NCBI RefSeq assembly: GCF_009363755.1
Contig: NZ_CP045417.1
Location: 2,666,001 to 2,730,000 of the forward strand
DNA from: Halomonas sp. THAF5a
GTDB lineage: Bacteria > Pseudomonadota > Gammaproteobacteria > Pseudomonadales > Halomonadaceae
Direction of reading: 5' to 3'
Length of the DNA stretch: 64,000 bases
Of this stretch, positions 44,990 through 59,035 are shown piece after piece (the stretch's first letter is position 1; every line of letters begins with the position of its first letter). The translations under genes and the position numbers were made by a program. The notes below the pieces were generated by a model. That model was given only the letters and a program-made list of their open reading frames with translations. It searched no databases and was not told the DNA's origin.

Positions 44990-45460
44990 ATGCCCATCGT
45001 GCTTGTTGCCACCCTCTACAATGGCCATCTCTGGGCGGTGGCGATCACCCTGGTCACCGTCCTGGTCTGCATCCTGATGCACTACGAAGTGTCGATGCGC
45101 CTCTGGCAGCGCCTCGAGACCTCGCGCCGCTCCCTGCGGGCGCGCTTTCTGATGCTGAGCTTCGTGCTGTTCGCCACCCATGTCGCCCAGATCTGGCTCT
45201 TCGCCGTGGCCCTTGCCCTCCTCGGCCACCACCCCCTGACCGGCGACCTGGTCGGCATGGCGAGCCTCGACTTCCTCGACTACGTCTACTTCTCGGCGAT
45301 CACCTACACCACCCTGGGCTACGGCGACCTGGTCCCGACCGGCCCGATCCGCTTCCTCACCGGCACCGAGGCGCTGATCGGCCTGATGCTGATCACCTGG
45401 TCGGCCTCGATCACCTTCCTGGAGATGCAGCGCCACTGGTCCGCCCGCCGCGAACGCTGA
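44990..45460 (+). CDS. Two-helix potassium-channel-like protein
   Basis: A 156-residue membrane protein with an N-terminal helix, a central helix (about 55-80) and a C-terminal pore module with the selectivity-filter TTLGYGDLVP (near residue 108-117), followed by a helix (ALIGLMLITWSAS). It resembles the ion-channel (Ion_trans_2) family. The start is uncertain: ATG at 44990 has AAGGGA directly before it, while a GTG at 44999 sits at a better distance. It is divergent from the phosphorylase operon. Confidence 0.75.
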   Translation: MPIVLVATLYNGHLWAVAITLVTVLVCILMHYEVSMRLWQRLETSRRSLRARFLMLSFVLFATHVAQIWLFAVALALLGHHPLTGDLVGMASLDFLDYVYFSAITYTTLGYGDLVPTGPIRFLTGTEALIGLMLITWSASITFLEMQRHWSARRER

Positions 45461-45543
45461 TGGGCATGACGAGCGCGTCGCCCCTGTCGGCGTGCCCGTC
45501 ACCTGGCATGATGGCAGGCACCCCTCAACCTTCGGAGATCGCC

Positions 45544-46005
45544 ATGCCCCGACTGCTGATCGTGGCCCATGCGCCCTCGCCCAATACCCAACGCCTGCGC
45601 GAGGCGGCCGCTCGTGGCGCCCGCCACCCGGAGATCGAGGACGTGGAGGTGGTGGTCAAGGCGCCGCTGGAAGCGGGCCCCGAGGACGTGCGGGCCTGCG
45701 ATGCCATCCTGCTCGGCACGACCGAGAACCTCGGCTACATGAGCGGCGCCCTCAAGGACTTCTTCGATCGCAGCTACTACCCGGTGCTGGAGGAGAAGCA
45801 GGGGCTGCCCTGCGCGCTCTTCGTGCGCGCCGGGCACGACGGCACCGGTACCCGGCGCGCCGTGGAGAGCATCGTCGGCGGCCTGCGTTGGCGGTGGGCA
45901 CAGGCGCCGCTGATCCTGCGCGGCCAGTGGCAGGAGGACTTCGTCGACCGGGTCGAGGAACTCGGTACGGCGCTGGCGGCGGGACTCGACGCCGGTATCC
46001 TGTAA
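45544..46005 (+). CDS. Flavodoxin-fold NAD(P)H-dependent oxidoreductase
   Basis: A 153-residue flavodoxin-like protein: IVAHAPSPNTQRLREAA at residues 5-21 for phosphate binding and LLGTTENLGYMSGALKDFFDR for the flavin loop. The redox partner is unknown. The ATG follows GGAG by 6 bases; an upstream extension of 28 residues is rejected because it has no ribosome site. Confidence 0.78.
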   Translation: MPRLLIVAHAPSPNTQRLREAAARGARHPEIEDVEVVVKAPLEAGPEDVRACDAILLGTTENLGYMSGALKDFFDRSYYPVLEEKQGLPCALFVRAGHDGTGTRRAVESIVGGLRWRWAQAPLILRGQWQEDFVDRVEELGTALAAGLDAGIL

Positions 46006-46016
46006 CGCCGACACGC

Positions 46017-46042
46017 CAGCAGCTCCCCGAAGGGAGCCGCTG
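46017..46042. terminator. Hairpin between the flavodoxin gene and fadA
   Basis: CAGCAGCTCCC / GGGAGCCGCTG stem with one mismatch and a CGAA tetraloop, between two convergent genes. No T-run is present, so termination strength is uncertain. Confidence 0.4.
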
Positions 46043-46081
46043 ACACGGGATGGAACGGGGCGAACGCGACCCCAGGCTCGG

Positions 46082-47263
<1,182 letters not shown>

Positions 47264-47304
47264 TTACTCCTTGGAATTCTGTCCGACACTCGCGGATCGT
47301 GGCA

Positions 47305-49494
<2,190 letters not shown>

Positions 49495-49517
49495 CCACGA
49501 ATCTCCCTGCAGGAATT

Positions 49518-49531
49518 CATACGGCCGTTTG
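49518..49531. promoter_or_regulatory. PsrA-like operator upstream of fadBA
   Basis: CATACGGCCGTTTG (minus strand CAAACGGCCGTATG) fits the PsrA pattern CAAAC-N4-GTTTG with one mismatch. PsrA is the TetR-type repressor that controls fadBA-like genes in Pseudomonas. Its position 24 bases before the fadB ATG suits a repressor site. Confidence 0.45.
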
Positions 49532-49638
49532 ATTTCCGACAGCTTGGGACACTCCCGCGCCCACGTCAAGCCCGTTCCATCCGTCGCAAGCGAGCCAGCG
49601 ACTCACCCTCGCCGGTGCCCTGCTGCTAAGCTAGCGCC

Positions 49639-50916
49639 ATGACGCGAGCCCCCGATATCGATCCCTCCTCCTCCCCTGATGCGCCGCCCTCTGGCGAGCC
49701 GCCATCGCGGCTGGCGATCTGGCAGGCTCGCCTCGAGCGGCTGCTGGCGCGGTTGCACCCCTGGCGCTGGCTATGGCCGCCGATGGCGCTGGCGGCGGGC
49801 CTGGCCAGCTTCTTCCTGGTGGAGCGCCAGCAGTGGCTGGGCGCCATGCTCGCCCTGGGCATGCTGATGGCCTGGCTCCTGCTGCTCTCCGAGGGCCTGA
49901 TCGGCCGCCTGCTGGTGCGTCGCGGCTACCCGGCGCTGCCCCGCGGGGTGACCGCCTTCATCGCCCAGCTGATCCACCAGGAGACCCTCTTCTTCACCCT
50001 GCCCTTCCTGCTCGCCACCACCGTCTGGGCGAGCGGCCAGGCGCTCTTCACCCTGCTGATCCTGGCCATGGCGCTGCTGTCGATCCTCGACCCGCTCTAC
50101 TACCGGCTGGCCGAGCGCCATCGCTGGCTCTACTTCGCCTTCCACGCCCAGTGCGTCTTCGTGGTGGTGCTGGTCACCCTGCCGACCCTGCTTCAGCTGA
50201 CCACCGGCCAGAGCCTGGTGCTGGCCATCCTGGCCATGCTGCTGTTCAGCCTTCCGAGCCTGGTGCATCTGCTGCGCCCGCTGACGCGCCCCCGTCTGCT
50301 GGCGATGCTCGCCCTGCTGCCGCTGCTCGCGGGGGCGGCCTGGACCGGCCGGACCTGGGTGCCGCCGGCCAGCCTCTGGATCTCGGGCAGCGCGCTCTCC
50401 CCGGACTTCGCGCGCCAGGCGCGCCATCCCCAGGGCAGCACGCCGCTGACCCCCGCGGCCCTGACCGGCCAGGGGCTCTATGCCTACACGGCGATCCATG
50501 CGCCGCGCGGACTGAACGAGGAGGTGGTGCATGTCTGGCGCCAGGATGGCGTGGAGGTCGATCGCATCCCGCTGTCGATCCGGGGCGGGCGCGCGGCGGG
50601 CTACCGGGCCTGGAGCCACAAGCAGAACTTTCCGGAGGACCCACGCGGCGCCTGGCGCATCGACGTGATGACCGACAGCGGCCAGCGCATCGGCATGCTG
50701 CGCTTCACCGTCAGCGAGGATAAGGAGGCGGCCACCCTGGCCGATGGCACGATCCACGCGCCCTCCGGCATTCCGGGACTAGACCTTCGCAGGCTGCTGC
50801 CGAAGCCGGCCTCGCCCGACGATGCTTCACCCGACGATGCCTCGCGCTCCGCGGGCCAGGCGGGCCCGGGGGCGGTGACACCGACGGACGAGGAGGCGAG
50901 CGACGCGCAGCGCTGA
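49639..50916 (+). CDS. DUF5924 family membrane protein
   Basis: A 425-residue protein with about eight membrane helices (residues 50-250) and a C-terminal soluble domain (about 265-375) that resembles DUF2914 (WISGSALSPDF, HVWRQDGVEVDRIPLSI). The tail is low-complexity, with a repeated SPDDA unit. Function is unknown. It is divergent from fadB. Confidence 0.75.
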   Translation: MTRAPDIDPSSSPDAPPSGEPPSRLAIWQARLERLLARLHPWRWLWPPMALAAGLASFFLVERQQWLGAMLALGMLMAWLLLLSEGLIGRLLVRRGYPALPRGVTAFIAQLIHQETLFFTLPFLLATTVWASGQALFTLLILAMALLSILDPLYYRLAERHRWLYFAFHAQCVFVVVLVTLPTLLQLTTGQSLVLAILAMLLFSLPSLVHLLRPLTRPRLLAMLALLPLLAGAAWTGRTWVPPASLWISGSALSPDFARQARHPQGSTPLTPAALTGQGLYAYTAIHAPRGLNEEVVHVWRQDGVEVDRIPLSIRGGRAAGYRAWSHKQNFPEDPRGAWRIDVMTDSGQRIGMLRFTVSEDKEAATLADGTIHAPSGIPGLDLRRLLPKPASPDDASPDDASRSAGQAGPGAVTPTDEEASDAQR

Positions 50917-51036
50917 CGCCGCGCGCGACGTCCTCGCGAGTCGGCGGGGCGGGCATCGAGGGCTGGCTCGTCGAGGTCACGGTCGAGAGAGAAGGCGGGT
51001 AATGCGGGGGCACCGCCGGTGAAATGGTAAGCCTGC

Positions 51037-51065
51037 TTGCATTTAACGCCGGTGGTTCCGACAAT
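51037..51065 (+). promoter_or_regulatory. Promoter of slyA
   Basis: -35 TTGCAT (51037-51042), 17-base spacer, -10 GACAAT (51060-51065). The inferred start near 51072 leaves a 25-base leader to the ATG at 51097, supporting that start over the one at 51085. Confidence 0.55.
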
Positions 51066-51096
51066 CCCGTCAGATTTCCTACGGATGCACAGACCC

Positions 51097-51540
51097 ATGC
51101 CACAGAACATCGGCTTCCAGCTGTCTCGCGTGCCGCGCCTGTGGCGCGCCGTCATCGACCGCCGCCTGGCTCCCCTGGGCCTGACCCAGACGCGCTGGAT
51201 CACCCTCTACCACCTCTGGCGCCTCGGCGATGGCCAGCCCCAGTGCGATCTGGCCCGTGCCATCGGCGTCGAGGCGCCCTCCCTGGTGCGCACCCTCGAC
51301 CAGCTCTCCGAGCAGGGGCTGATCGAGCGGCGCGGCTGCGACCAAGACCGGCGGACCAAGCGGATCTTCCTCACCGAGGAGGCCACGCCCCTGCTGCAGC
51401 AGATCGATGCGGTGGTCAACCAGGCGCGCAGCGAGATGCTGGCCGGCCTCGACGCCGACGACGTGGCGCACCTGGCGAGCCTGCTGTCGCGGATCGAGGA
51501 GAACGGCCTGGCGATCCAGGCCCGCGAAGCCCAGGAGTGA
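51097..51540 (+). CDS. slyA: MarR-family transcriptional regulator SlyA
   Basis: A 147-residue winged-helix regulator that closely follows E. coli SlyA (144): LWRAVIDRRLAPLGLTQTRWI, CDLARAIGVEAPSLVRTLDQL and RRGCDQDRRTKRIFLTEEA. SlyA-type proteins act on envelope and stress genes, often by displacing H-NS. It was given the second of two in-frame ATGs on promoter evidence. Confidence 0.9.
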   Translation: MPQNIGFQLSRVPRLWRAVIDRRLAPLGLTQTRWITLYHLWRLGDGQPQCDLARAIGVEAPSLVRTLDQLSEQGLIERRGCDQDRRTKRIFLTEEATPLLQQIDAVVNQARSEMLAGLDADDVAHLASLLSRIEENGLAIQAREAQE

Positions 51541-51546
51541 GCGGCC

Positions 51547-52077
51547 TCAGCGCGGCATCGAGGGCGAGTCGGCCTGACGGCTCGACCGATCGGGGCGCCC
51601 CGAGAGGGCGTCGCGCAGCGCCGTGAGCCGCGCCAGCAGCTGCGGAAGGGCCTCGACCGCCAGCGACTCCCCCCACCACAGGGTCAGGGCGTGATCGCCG
51701 GACTCCAGCACCATCGCGTCCCGGGGCAGTGCCGCCAGGGCCTCCTCCAGCCGGGCGAGGGCCTCGTCCGGCAGCGGGCGCAGCGGCTCGACGCGCCAGC
51801 GCCACCCCGCCCGGAAGGGCTTCAGCGCGGCGCTGGCGGCCTCCTCGCGCACCAGCACGAAGTCGGGCCCCGGGTGCTGCTGGGGATAGGACCAGCGGTA
51901 GGCCGCCACGGGCCCACCCACGCCGTGCAGCGGCGGCGACTCGAGCCGCACCGTCACTTCCGCCTGGCGCGCAGCCGCGCGCAGCCGGCCCATGCGCCGC
52001 TGGGCGGGCGATGGCTTGAGCCACATCACCGGGGCGAACACCAGCCCGACGATGGCGATGATGAGTAACCAGACCAT
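51547..52077 (-). CDS. Membrane-anchored protein of unknown function
   Basis: A 176-residue protein with one N-terminal helix (MVWLLIIAIVGLVFAPVMWL) and a conserved-looking juxtamembrane segment KPSPAQRRMGRLRAAARQAE, followed by a soluble domain. Such proteins are common in Pseudomonas and Halomonas relatives and sometimes misnamed YajC. It is convergent with slyA (6-base gap) and divergent from the universal stress protein gene. Confidence 0.65.
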   Translation of the reverse strand: MVWLLIIAIVGLVFAPVMWLKPSPAQRRMGRLRAAARQAEVTVRLESPPLHGVGGPVAAYRWSYPQQHPGPDFVLVREEAASAALKPFRAGWRWRVEPLRPLPDEALARLEEALAALPRDAMVLESGDHALTLWWGESLAVEALPQLLARLTALRDALSGRPDRSSRQADSPSMPR

Positions 52078-52096
52078 GGGGTCACCTCGCTGAATA

Positions 52097-52138
52097 TTGA
52101 CGCAAGTCGTTGTCTTGTCTTGGCAGGCGTCCTAGAGT
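52097..52138 (+). promoter_or_regulatory. Universal stress protein promoter with a partial FNR-like box
   Basis: -35 TTGTCT (52110-52115), 17-base spacer, -10 TAGAGT (52133-52138). TTGAC-GCAA-GTCGT (52097-52110) has one perfect and one partial FNR/ANR half-site, centred at -41.5 from the inferred start near 52145. Confidence 0.45.
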
Positions 52139-52183
52139 TGAAGCACCCACTGATACGCTGGACGCGGTACGGAGAGTCACACC

Positions 52184-52630
52184 ATGAGCAACGAATATCG
52201 TCATGTCCTGGTCGCCGTCGACCTGACCAAGGACTCCCACAAGGTACTCGAGCGCGCGATGCAGATCGCCGATCGCAACGAGGCCAAGCTGTCCATCATG
52301 CACACCCTGGAACCGCTCGGCTTCGCCTACGGCGGCGACATTCCCATGGACCTGACCAGCATCCAGGACCAGCTCGACGAGCACGCCAAGCAGCGCCTCG
52401 CCGAGATCGCCGACAGCCACGTCACCCGCGAGAACCAGCACGTGGTGGTCGGCATGCCGGATACCGAGATCCACCGCTTCTCCGAGGAGAACGACGTCGA
52501 CCTGATCGTGGTCGGCTCCCACGGCCGCCACGGCTTCGCCCTGCTGCTGGGCTCCACCTCCACCGGCGTGCTGCACGGCGCCCAGTGCGACGTGCTCGCC
52601 GTGCGGGTGGGGGCCAAGAGCGAGGAGTGA
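52184..52630 (+). CDS. Universal stress protein (UspA family)
   Basis: A 148-residue single-domain Usp. HVLVAVDLTKDS opens the fold and the C-terminal ATP-binding-like motif is GSHGRHGFALLLGSTSTGVLH (GxxGxnG then GSTS), so nucleotide binding is possible. It is a single-gene unit with its own promoter and a strong terminator. Confidence 0.9.
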   Translation: MSNEYRHVLVAVDLTKDSHKVLERAMQIADRNEAKLSIMHTLEPLGFAYGGDIPMDLTSIQDQLDEHAKQRLAEIADSHVTRENQHVVVGMPDTEIHRFSEENDVDLIVVGSHGRHGFALLLGSTSTGVLHGAQCDVLAVRVGAKSEE

Positions 52631-52656
52631 CCCGTCACACCGCGCTCGTTGTCTGG

Positions 52657-52681
52657 AAAAGGCGCCCTCGGGCGCCTTTTT
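52657..52681. terminator. Bidirectional Rho-independent terminator (usp / uup)
   Basis: GGCGCC / GGCGCC stem with a CTCG loop, preceded by AAAA and followed by TTTTT, placed between the convergent stress protein and uup genes. Confidence 0.85.
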
Positions 52682-52697
52682 CGTGGGCGGGCGCGGC

Positions 52698-54635
<1,938 letters not shown>

Positions 54636-54750
54636 GCGTTCACCTCGTCGTTCATCAAGGGCGCTAGTGTAACGCATGGCCGGGCCGGCGTGGCCCCACC
54701 CCCGCCCTCCCGGGTACAATGCGCGCCCGCTTTCACAGGAGTGTTCCGCC

Positions 54751-55638
54751 GTGGCCGACGCGACGCCCCCCTTCGACGACGTGCTGCCCGAGGCGCTGAG
54801 GTTGTGTTCACCGGCCCCGCTGGTCGACATCGGCGCCAACCTGACCCACGAGAGCTTCGCCCGCGACCTCGAGGCGACGCTTGAGCGCGCCCGGGCGGCC
54901 AACGTGACCACCCTGATCCTCACCGGCACCGACCGCGAGCACGCCGAGCAGGCCATCGCCCTGGCGCGCCGCTACCTGGGGCTCTATGCCACCGCCGGCG
55001 TGCACCCCCACGATGCCAGCCGCTGGTCGCCGAGCCTCGCCGCCGCCATGGGCGAGCTCCACCGCGCCCCGGAGGTGGTCGCGGTGGGCGAGTGCGGCCT
55101 GGACTTCAACCGCAACTTCTCGACGCCGGCCGAGCAGGAGCGCGCCTTCGAGGCCCAGCTCGGGCTCGCCGCCGAGAGCGGCAAGCCGCTGTTCCTCCAC
55201 GAGCGCGACGCCGGACGGCGCATGCGCGAGATGCTGCACGCCTGGCGCGACGACATCCCGGATGCCGTGATCCACTGCTTCACCGCCGACCGCGAGACGC
55301 TCTACGGCTACCGCGACCTCGACCTGCACATCGGCCTGACCGGCTGGCTCTGCGACGAGCGCCGCGGCCACCACCTGCGCGAGCTGGTCGGCGAGATTCC
55401 GCTGGACCGGCTGATGGTCGAGACCGACTGTCCCTATCTGCTGCCGCGCAATTTACCTGCCAAACTCAAGGGCAGGCGCCACGAGCCGGCCCTGCTGCCC
55501 TGGATCGTGCGCGAGATCGCCCACTGGCGAGGGATTGACGAGGCCGCCCTGGCGCAGGCCACCACGGCCACCGCCCGCGCCTTCTTCCGCCTGCCGGAAG
55601 ACCCGACACGCCCCGACACCGAACACGAGGACTTGTGA
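54751..55638 (+). CDS. TatD-family metal-dependent hydrolase
   Basis: A 295-residue TIM-barrel nuclease-like enzyme. The metal motifs are DIGANLTHESF, VGECGLDFNRN, FLHERDA, HCFT and METDCPYLLPRN. TatD members have DNase activity and are linked to quality control of Tat substrates and peroxide damage. It carries an N-terminal extension of about 30 residues relative to E. coli TatD. GTG start with AGGAG 9 bases upstream; longer starts have no ribosome site. Confidence 0.85.
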   Translation: MADATPPFDDVLPEALRLCSPAPLVDIGANLTHESFARDLEATLERARAANVTTLILTGTDREHAEQAIALARRYLGLYATAGVHPHDASRWSPSLAAAMGELHRAPEVVAVGECGLDFNRNFSTPAEQERAFEAQLGLAAESGKPLFLHERDAGRRMREMLHAWRDDIPDAVIHCFTADRETLYGYRDLDLHIGLTGWLCDERRGHHLRELVGEIPLDRLMVETDCPYLLPRNLPAKLKGRRHEPALLPWIVREIAHWRGIDEAALAQATTATARAFFRLPEDPTRPDTEHEDL

Positions 55639-55639
55639 C

Positions 55640-56194
55640 ATGGCCGGTTCCGGCACCAACGAGACGCCCGGCTTCATCGCCGTGGAGACCGGCGACGACG
55701 ATGGCCTGCCCCTGGCGATCGCCTGGACGCTGCCCGACGGACGCATCAAGCACACCCTGATCCAGCCCGACGACGACTGGCTCGACGGCGAGATGCACTC
55801 GCTGGGCGGCTACAGCCTGGAGGAGCTGACCAGCATCGGGGTGAGCCCGCTGGACGTGATCCGCGAGCTGGAGAACGACCACTTCAACCAGACCCTCTAT
55901 ACCGCGGGCGTCGGCGACGACGAGGCGGCCATCTCGCGGCTCTTCGACACCTACGGCCTCGACCCCTTCGTGGAGCTGGCTCCGGCCGAGAGCCTCTACG
56001 GCGACCTCGCCCCCGGGGACTGGCCCCGCGCCCGGGGCGACCTGTTCGGCGAGCTCGGCCTCGAGCCGCTGCGCCCCGAGCACGAGGTGGAGGTGATGCT
56101 TCACCTTCACCTGCGTCTCGCCCCCGGCGGCGAGGCGCGCGAGGTGGAACCCTTCGACGGCCGGCTGATGGACGGCGCCGACGTCGACGACTGA
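55640..56194 (+). CDS. Unknown protein with a degenerate exonuclease-like pattern
   Basis: A 184-residue acidic protein that starts 1 base after the tatD stop. Its opening (FIAVETGDDDGLPLAIAWTL) and LIQPDDDWL recall the first strands of DEDD 3'-5' exonucleases, but the catalytic Asp/Glu set is incomplete, so nuclease activity is doubtful. It is translationally linked to tatD. No confident family assignment. Confidence 0.6.
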   Translation: MAGSGTNETPGFIAVETGDDDGLPLAIAWTLPDGRIKHTLIQPDDDWLDGEMHSLGGYSLEELTSIGVSPLDVIRELENDHFNQTLYTAGVGDDEAAISRLFDTYGLDPFVELAPAESLYGDLAPGDWPRARGDLFGELGLEPLRPEHEVEVMLHLHLRLAPGGEAREVEPFDGRLMDGADVDD

Positions 56195-56217
56195 GCCCGC
56201 CCCCGGGCGGTGTCGGC

Positions 56218-58416
56218 CTAGCGGCCGTCGCCCGGCGAGGAGGCGCCACCGACCGGCCGCGCCAGCAGGGCGCGCGCCGCCTCGACGATGCCCTCCACCG
56301 AGGGCAGGGTGAGCGTGGCGGCCGGCCCCAGGGCGATGAAGCTGTCCTCGGCGGTCAGCCGCGCCAGACGCTCCCCGGCCATGCCGCCCTCCACCAGCCC
56401 GGTGACCAGCGCCTCGCTCGGCGAGCCGCTGCGGCGGCACTCGTCCACGATCAATACCCGCGCGCAGTCGGCCACCCGGTCGTGCAGGGCCGCGTGGTCG
56501 AGGGGGGTGAGCCAGCGCAGGTCGATGATGCGCACCGCGATCCCCTCGTCCGCGAGGCGCGCCGCCGCCCGCCGCGACAGCGCGATCCCGTTGCCGTAGC
56601 CGACGATCGCCAGGTCGCGCCCCTCCCCCCACTGGCCGAGCGTGCCCACCGGCAGGCGATAGTCCGGGCCCGGATCGACGCCGCAGGCGAGCTCGTCGCC
56701 TGCCTCCAGCAGGTCCCGGGCGTGGTAGCGGGCGATCGGTTCGAGGATCACCACCACCCGCTGCTCCTCGTCGGCCAGGCGCACCGCCTCCTGCAGGAGC
56801 CCCACCGCCTCGACCCCGTCCGACGGGCAGGCCACCAGCAGGCCGGGGATGTCGCGCAACACGGCGATGGCGTTGTCGTTGTGGAAGTGCCCACCGAAGC
56901 CCTTCTGGTAGCCGAGCCCGGCGATGCGCACCACCAGCGGATTGGCGTACTGGCCCGAGGAGAAGAAGCTCAGGGTCGCCGCCTCGCCGCGCAGCTGGTC
57001 CTCGGCGTTGTGCAGGTAGGCGAGGAACTGGATCTCGAGGATCGGCACCAGGCCGCTCTGGGCCAGTCCGATGCCGAGCCCGAGGATGCTCTGCTCGTCG
57101 AGCAGGGTATCGATCACCCGGTGCGGCCCGAAGCGCGCCTGCAGCCGCTGGGTGACGCCGTAGACCCCGCCCTTGCGCCCGATGTCCTCCCCCGCCATCA
57201 CCAGGTGCGGATGGCACGCCATCAGCCGCGCCAGCGCCTGGTTGATCAGCCGGGCCATGGGCGACGGCGTGGCATCGACCTCGCCCCGCCAGGGCCGCCG
57301 GCGCCCCTTCCGCGGCGGCGGCACGATGCTCGCCATCACCTCCCGCGCGCTCGACAGTGTCGGCCGGCCCACCGCGACCTCGGCCTCGTGGGCCACTTGC
57401 TCGCCGATGGCCCGGTAGCGTTCGGCGATCTCGTCCGCCGAGAGCAGGCCGTGGCGACGCAGCAGCCCGGCGCTGACCAGCAAGGGGTCCCGCGCCTCGT
57501 CGGTCGCGATGCGCGCGGCCGTACGATAGGCCTGCTCGGCGTCCGACCCGGCATGGCCGAAGAGGCGCACGCAGCGCAGGTGCAGGAACACCGGCTGGCG
57601 GCGACGACGGGCGATGCGCTCCGCCTCGCGGGCCGCCCGCCAGGTGTCCAGCAGGTCCAGGCCGTCGCCGGCGACGTAGTGAATGCCGGGGCGGGCGCGC
57701 ATGCTGGCCGCGATCCAGCCGGGCGGCGTGGGCATGGAGACGCCGAGGCCGTTGTCCTCGCAGACCAGCAGCAGCGGCATGGGCGCGCCCTGGAAGGCGG
57801 CCCAGCCCGCGGCGTTGAGGGCCCCCTGGGCCGTGGAGTGGTTGAAGGAGGCGTCGCCGAAGCTGCAGACCACCACGGCGTCCGCCGGCCACGCACCGCC
57901 GCCTCCCAGGCGCCGCCAGAGGCCGAGGGCGTGGGCCGCGCCCACCGCCTTGGGCAGGTGGGAGGCGATGGTGCTGGTCTGGGGCGGAATGTGCAGGGCC
58001 CTGGATCCCAGCACCTTGTGACGCCCCCCGGAGATCGGATCGTCGCTCGAGGCGACGAAGCTCAGCAGCAGGTCGCGGATCGGCGTCTGGTGAGCCACGG
58101 CGCGGCTGCGCTCGATCAGGAAGGCGGCGTCGCGGTAGTGCAGGAAGGCCGGATCATCGGGGCGCAGGGCCCGGGCGACGGCCGCGTTGCCCTCGTGGCC
58201 GGCGCTGCCGATGGTATAGAACCCCTCGCCCCGGGCCTGCAGGCGGCGGGCCATGAGGTCGAGATGGCGGCTGGTCAGCTGGGACTCGAACAGCGCGATC
58301 AGCGCCAGGCCATCGAGCCCGACCTCGTCGAGCCCGAGCCGCCGGTTGGGAGCGGGCCAGTCGTCGCGGCGCAGGGCATCGCGGAAGCGCTGTTCCTGGG
58401 GCAGGACGTCGGCCAC
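56218..58416 (-). CDS. Fused alpha/beta 2-oxoacid dehydrogenase E1 (TPP-dependent)
   Basis: A 732-residue thiamine-diphosphate enzyme with both E1 subunits in one chain. The alpha part (about 25-350) has YRDAAFLIER, GDASFNHSTAQGALNAAGW and the NGLGVS part of the TPP motif; the beta part (about 385-710) has GEDIGRKGGVYGVTQRLQ, LDEQSILGLGIGLAQSG and ADCARVLIVDECRRSG. Branched-chain 2-oxoacid dehydrogenases are the closest type. No E2 or E3 gene is adjacent, so it may use a remote E2 or act on its own. Confidence 0.83.
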   Translation of the reverse strand: MADVLPQEQRFRDALRRDDWPAPNRRLGLDEVGLDGLALIALFESQLTSRHLDLMARRLQARGEGFYTIGSAGHEGNAAVARALRPDDPAFLHYRDAAFLIERSRAVAHQTPIRDLLLSFVASSDDPISGGRHKVLGSRALHIPPQTSTIASHLPKAVGAAHALGLWRRLGGGGAWPADAVVVCSFGDASFNHSTAQGALNAAGWAAFQGAPMPLLLVCEDNGLGVSMPTPPGWIAASMRARPGIHYVAGDGLDLLDTWRAAREAERIARRRRQPVFLHLRCVRLFGHAGSDAEQAYRTAARIATDEARDPLLVSAGLLRRHGLLSADEIAERYRAIGEQVAHEAEVAVGRPTLSSAREVMASIVPPPRKGRRRPWRGEVDATPSPMARLINQALARLMACHPHLVMAGEDIGRKGGVYGVTQRLQARFGPHRVIDTLLDEQSILGLGIGLAQSGLVPILEIQFLAYLHNAEDQLRGEAATLSFFSSGQYANPLVVRIAGLGYQKGFGGHFHNDNAIAVLRDIPGLLVACPSDGVEAVGLLQEAVRLADEEQRVVVILEPIARYHARDLLEAGDELACGVDPGPDYRLPVGTLGQWGEGRDLAIVGYGNGIALSRRAAARLADEGIAVRIIDLRWLTPLDHAALHDRVADCARVLIVDECRRSGSPSEALVTGLVEGGMAGERLARLTAEDSFIALGPAATLTLPSVEGIVEAARALLARPVGGASSPGDGR

Positions 58417-58450
58417 GGGCGGCCTCCGGTCGGCGGCGGATGCCTACAGC

Positions 58451-59035
58451 CTAGTCGACCGCCTCCGGCCGCCGCGACTCGGCCGGCGCCTGCGGCTCAA
58501 GCAATTCACGTCCGGCGGCCACGGCGGCCGCCAGGGGCTCGCCGTCACGGTAGAAGGCGGCCAGCGCACGACGGAAGGCCGCCGCCCGCGCCGGCAGCCC
58601 CTCCCGCAGGTAGCGCTCGGCACGCGCCTCGACCCGGGCCCGGAAGCCCTCGCGATCGACCCGGACGTCGCCCAGGTTGTCGACGCTGACGTTGAAGGGC
58701 AGCCCGCAGGCCTCGGCGAAGAGTCGCTCCAGCGCCTGGGGCGCCACCTCCACCGCCTCGAACTGGCGCTGCTGGTCGGCGTCACGGCCGTCGGGCAGGT
58801 ACCAGTAGCCGTAATCCTCGAGCCGGCGACGCCGCGCCCCGGCGATGCACCAGTGGCTGACCTCGTGCAGGGCGCTGGCGAAGAAGCCCCGGGCGAAGAT
58901 CACCCGGTGCCAGGGATTCGCCTCGTCCGCGGGCAGGTAGAGCGGCTCGTCGCCGCCGCGCACCAGCCGCGTCCCGAAGGTCGGCTGGAAGAGGCCGTCG
59001 AACAGGGCGATGACATCCTCGAGTCGGTGATCCAC
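58451..59035 (-). CDS. epmC: Elongation factor P hydroxylase
   Basis: A 194-residue YfcM/EpmC protein that hydroxylates the beta-lysyl-lysine of EF-P. The metal-binding segment LHEVSHWCIAGARRR and the DYGYWYLPDGRDADQQ segment are hallmarks. GTG start with GAGGAG 5 bases upstream. It precedes the fused E1 gene by 34 bases in the same direction. Confidence 0.9.
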   Translation of the reverse strand: MDHRLEDVIALFDGLFQPTFGTRLVRGGDEPLYLPADEANPWHRVIFARGFFASALHEVSHWCIAGARRRRLEDYGYWYLPDGRDADQQRQFEAVEVAPQALERLFAEACGLPFNVSVDNLGDVRVDREGFRARVEARAERYLREGLPARAAAFRRALAAFYRDGEPLAAAVAAGRELLEPQAPAESRRPEAVD

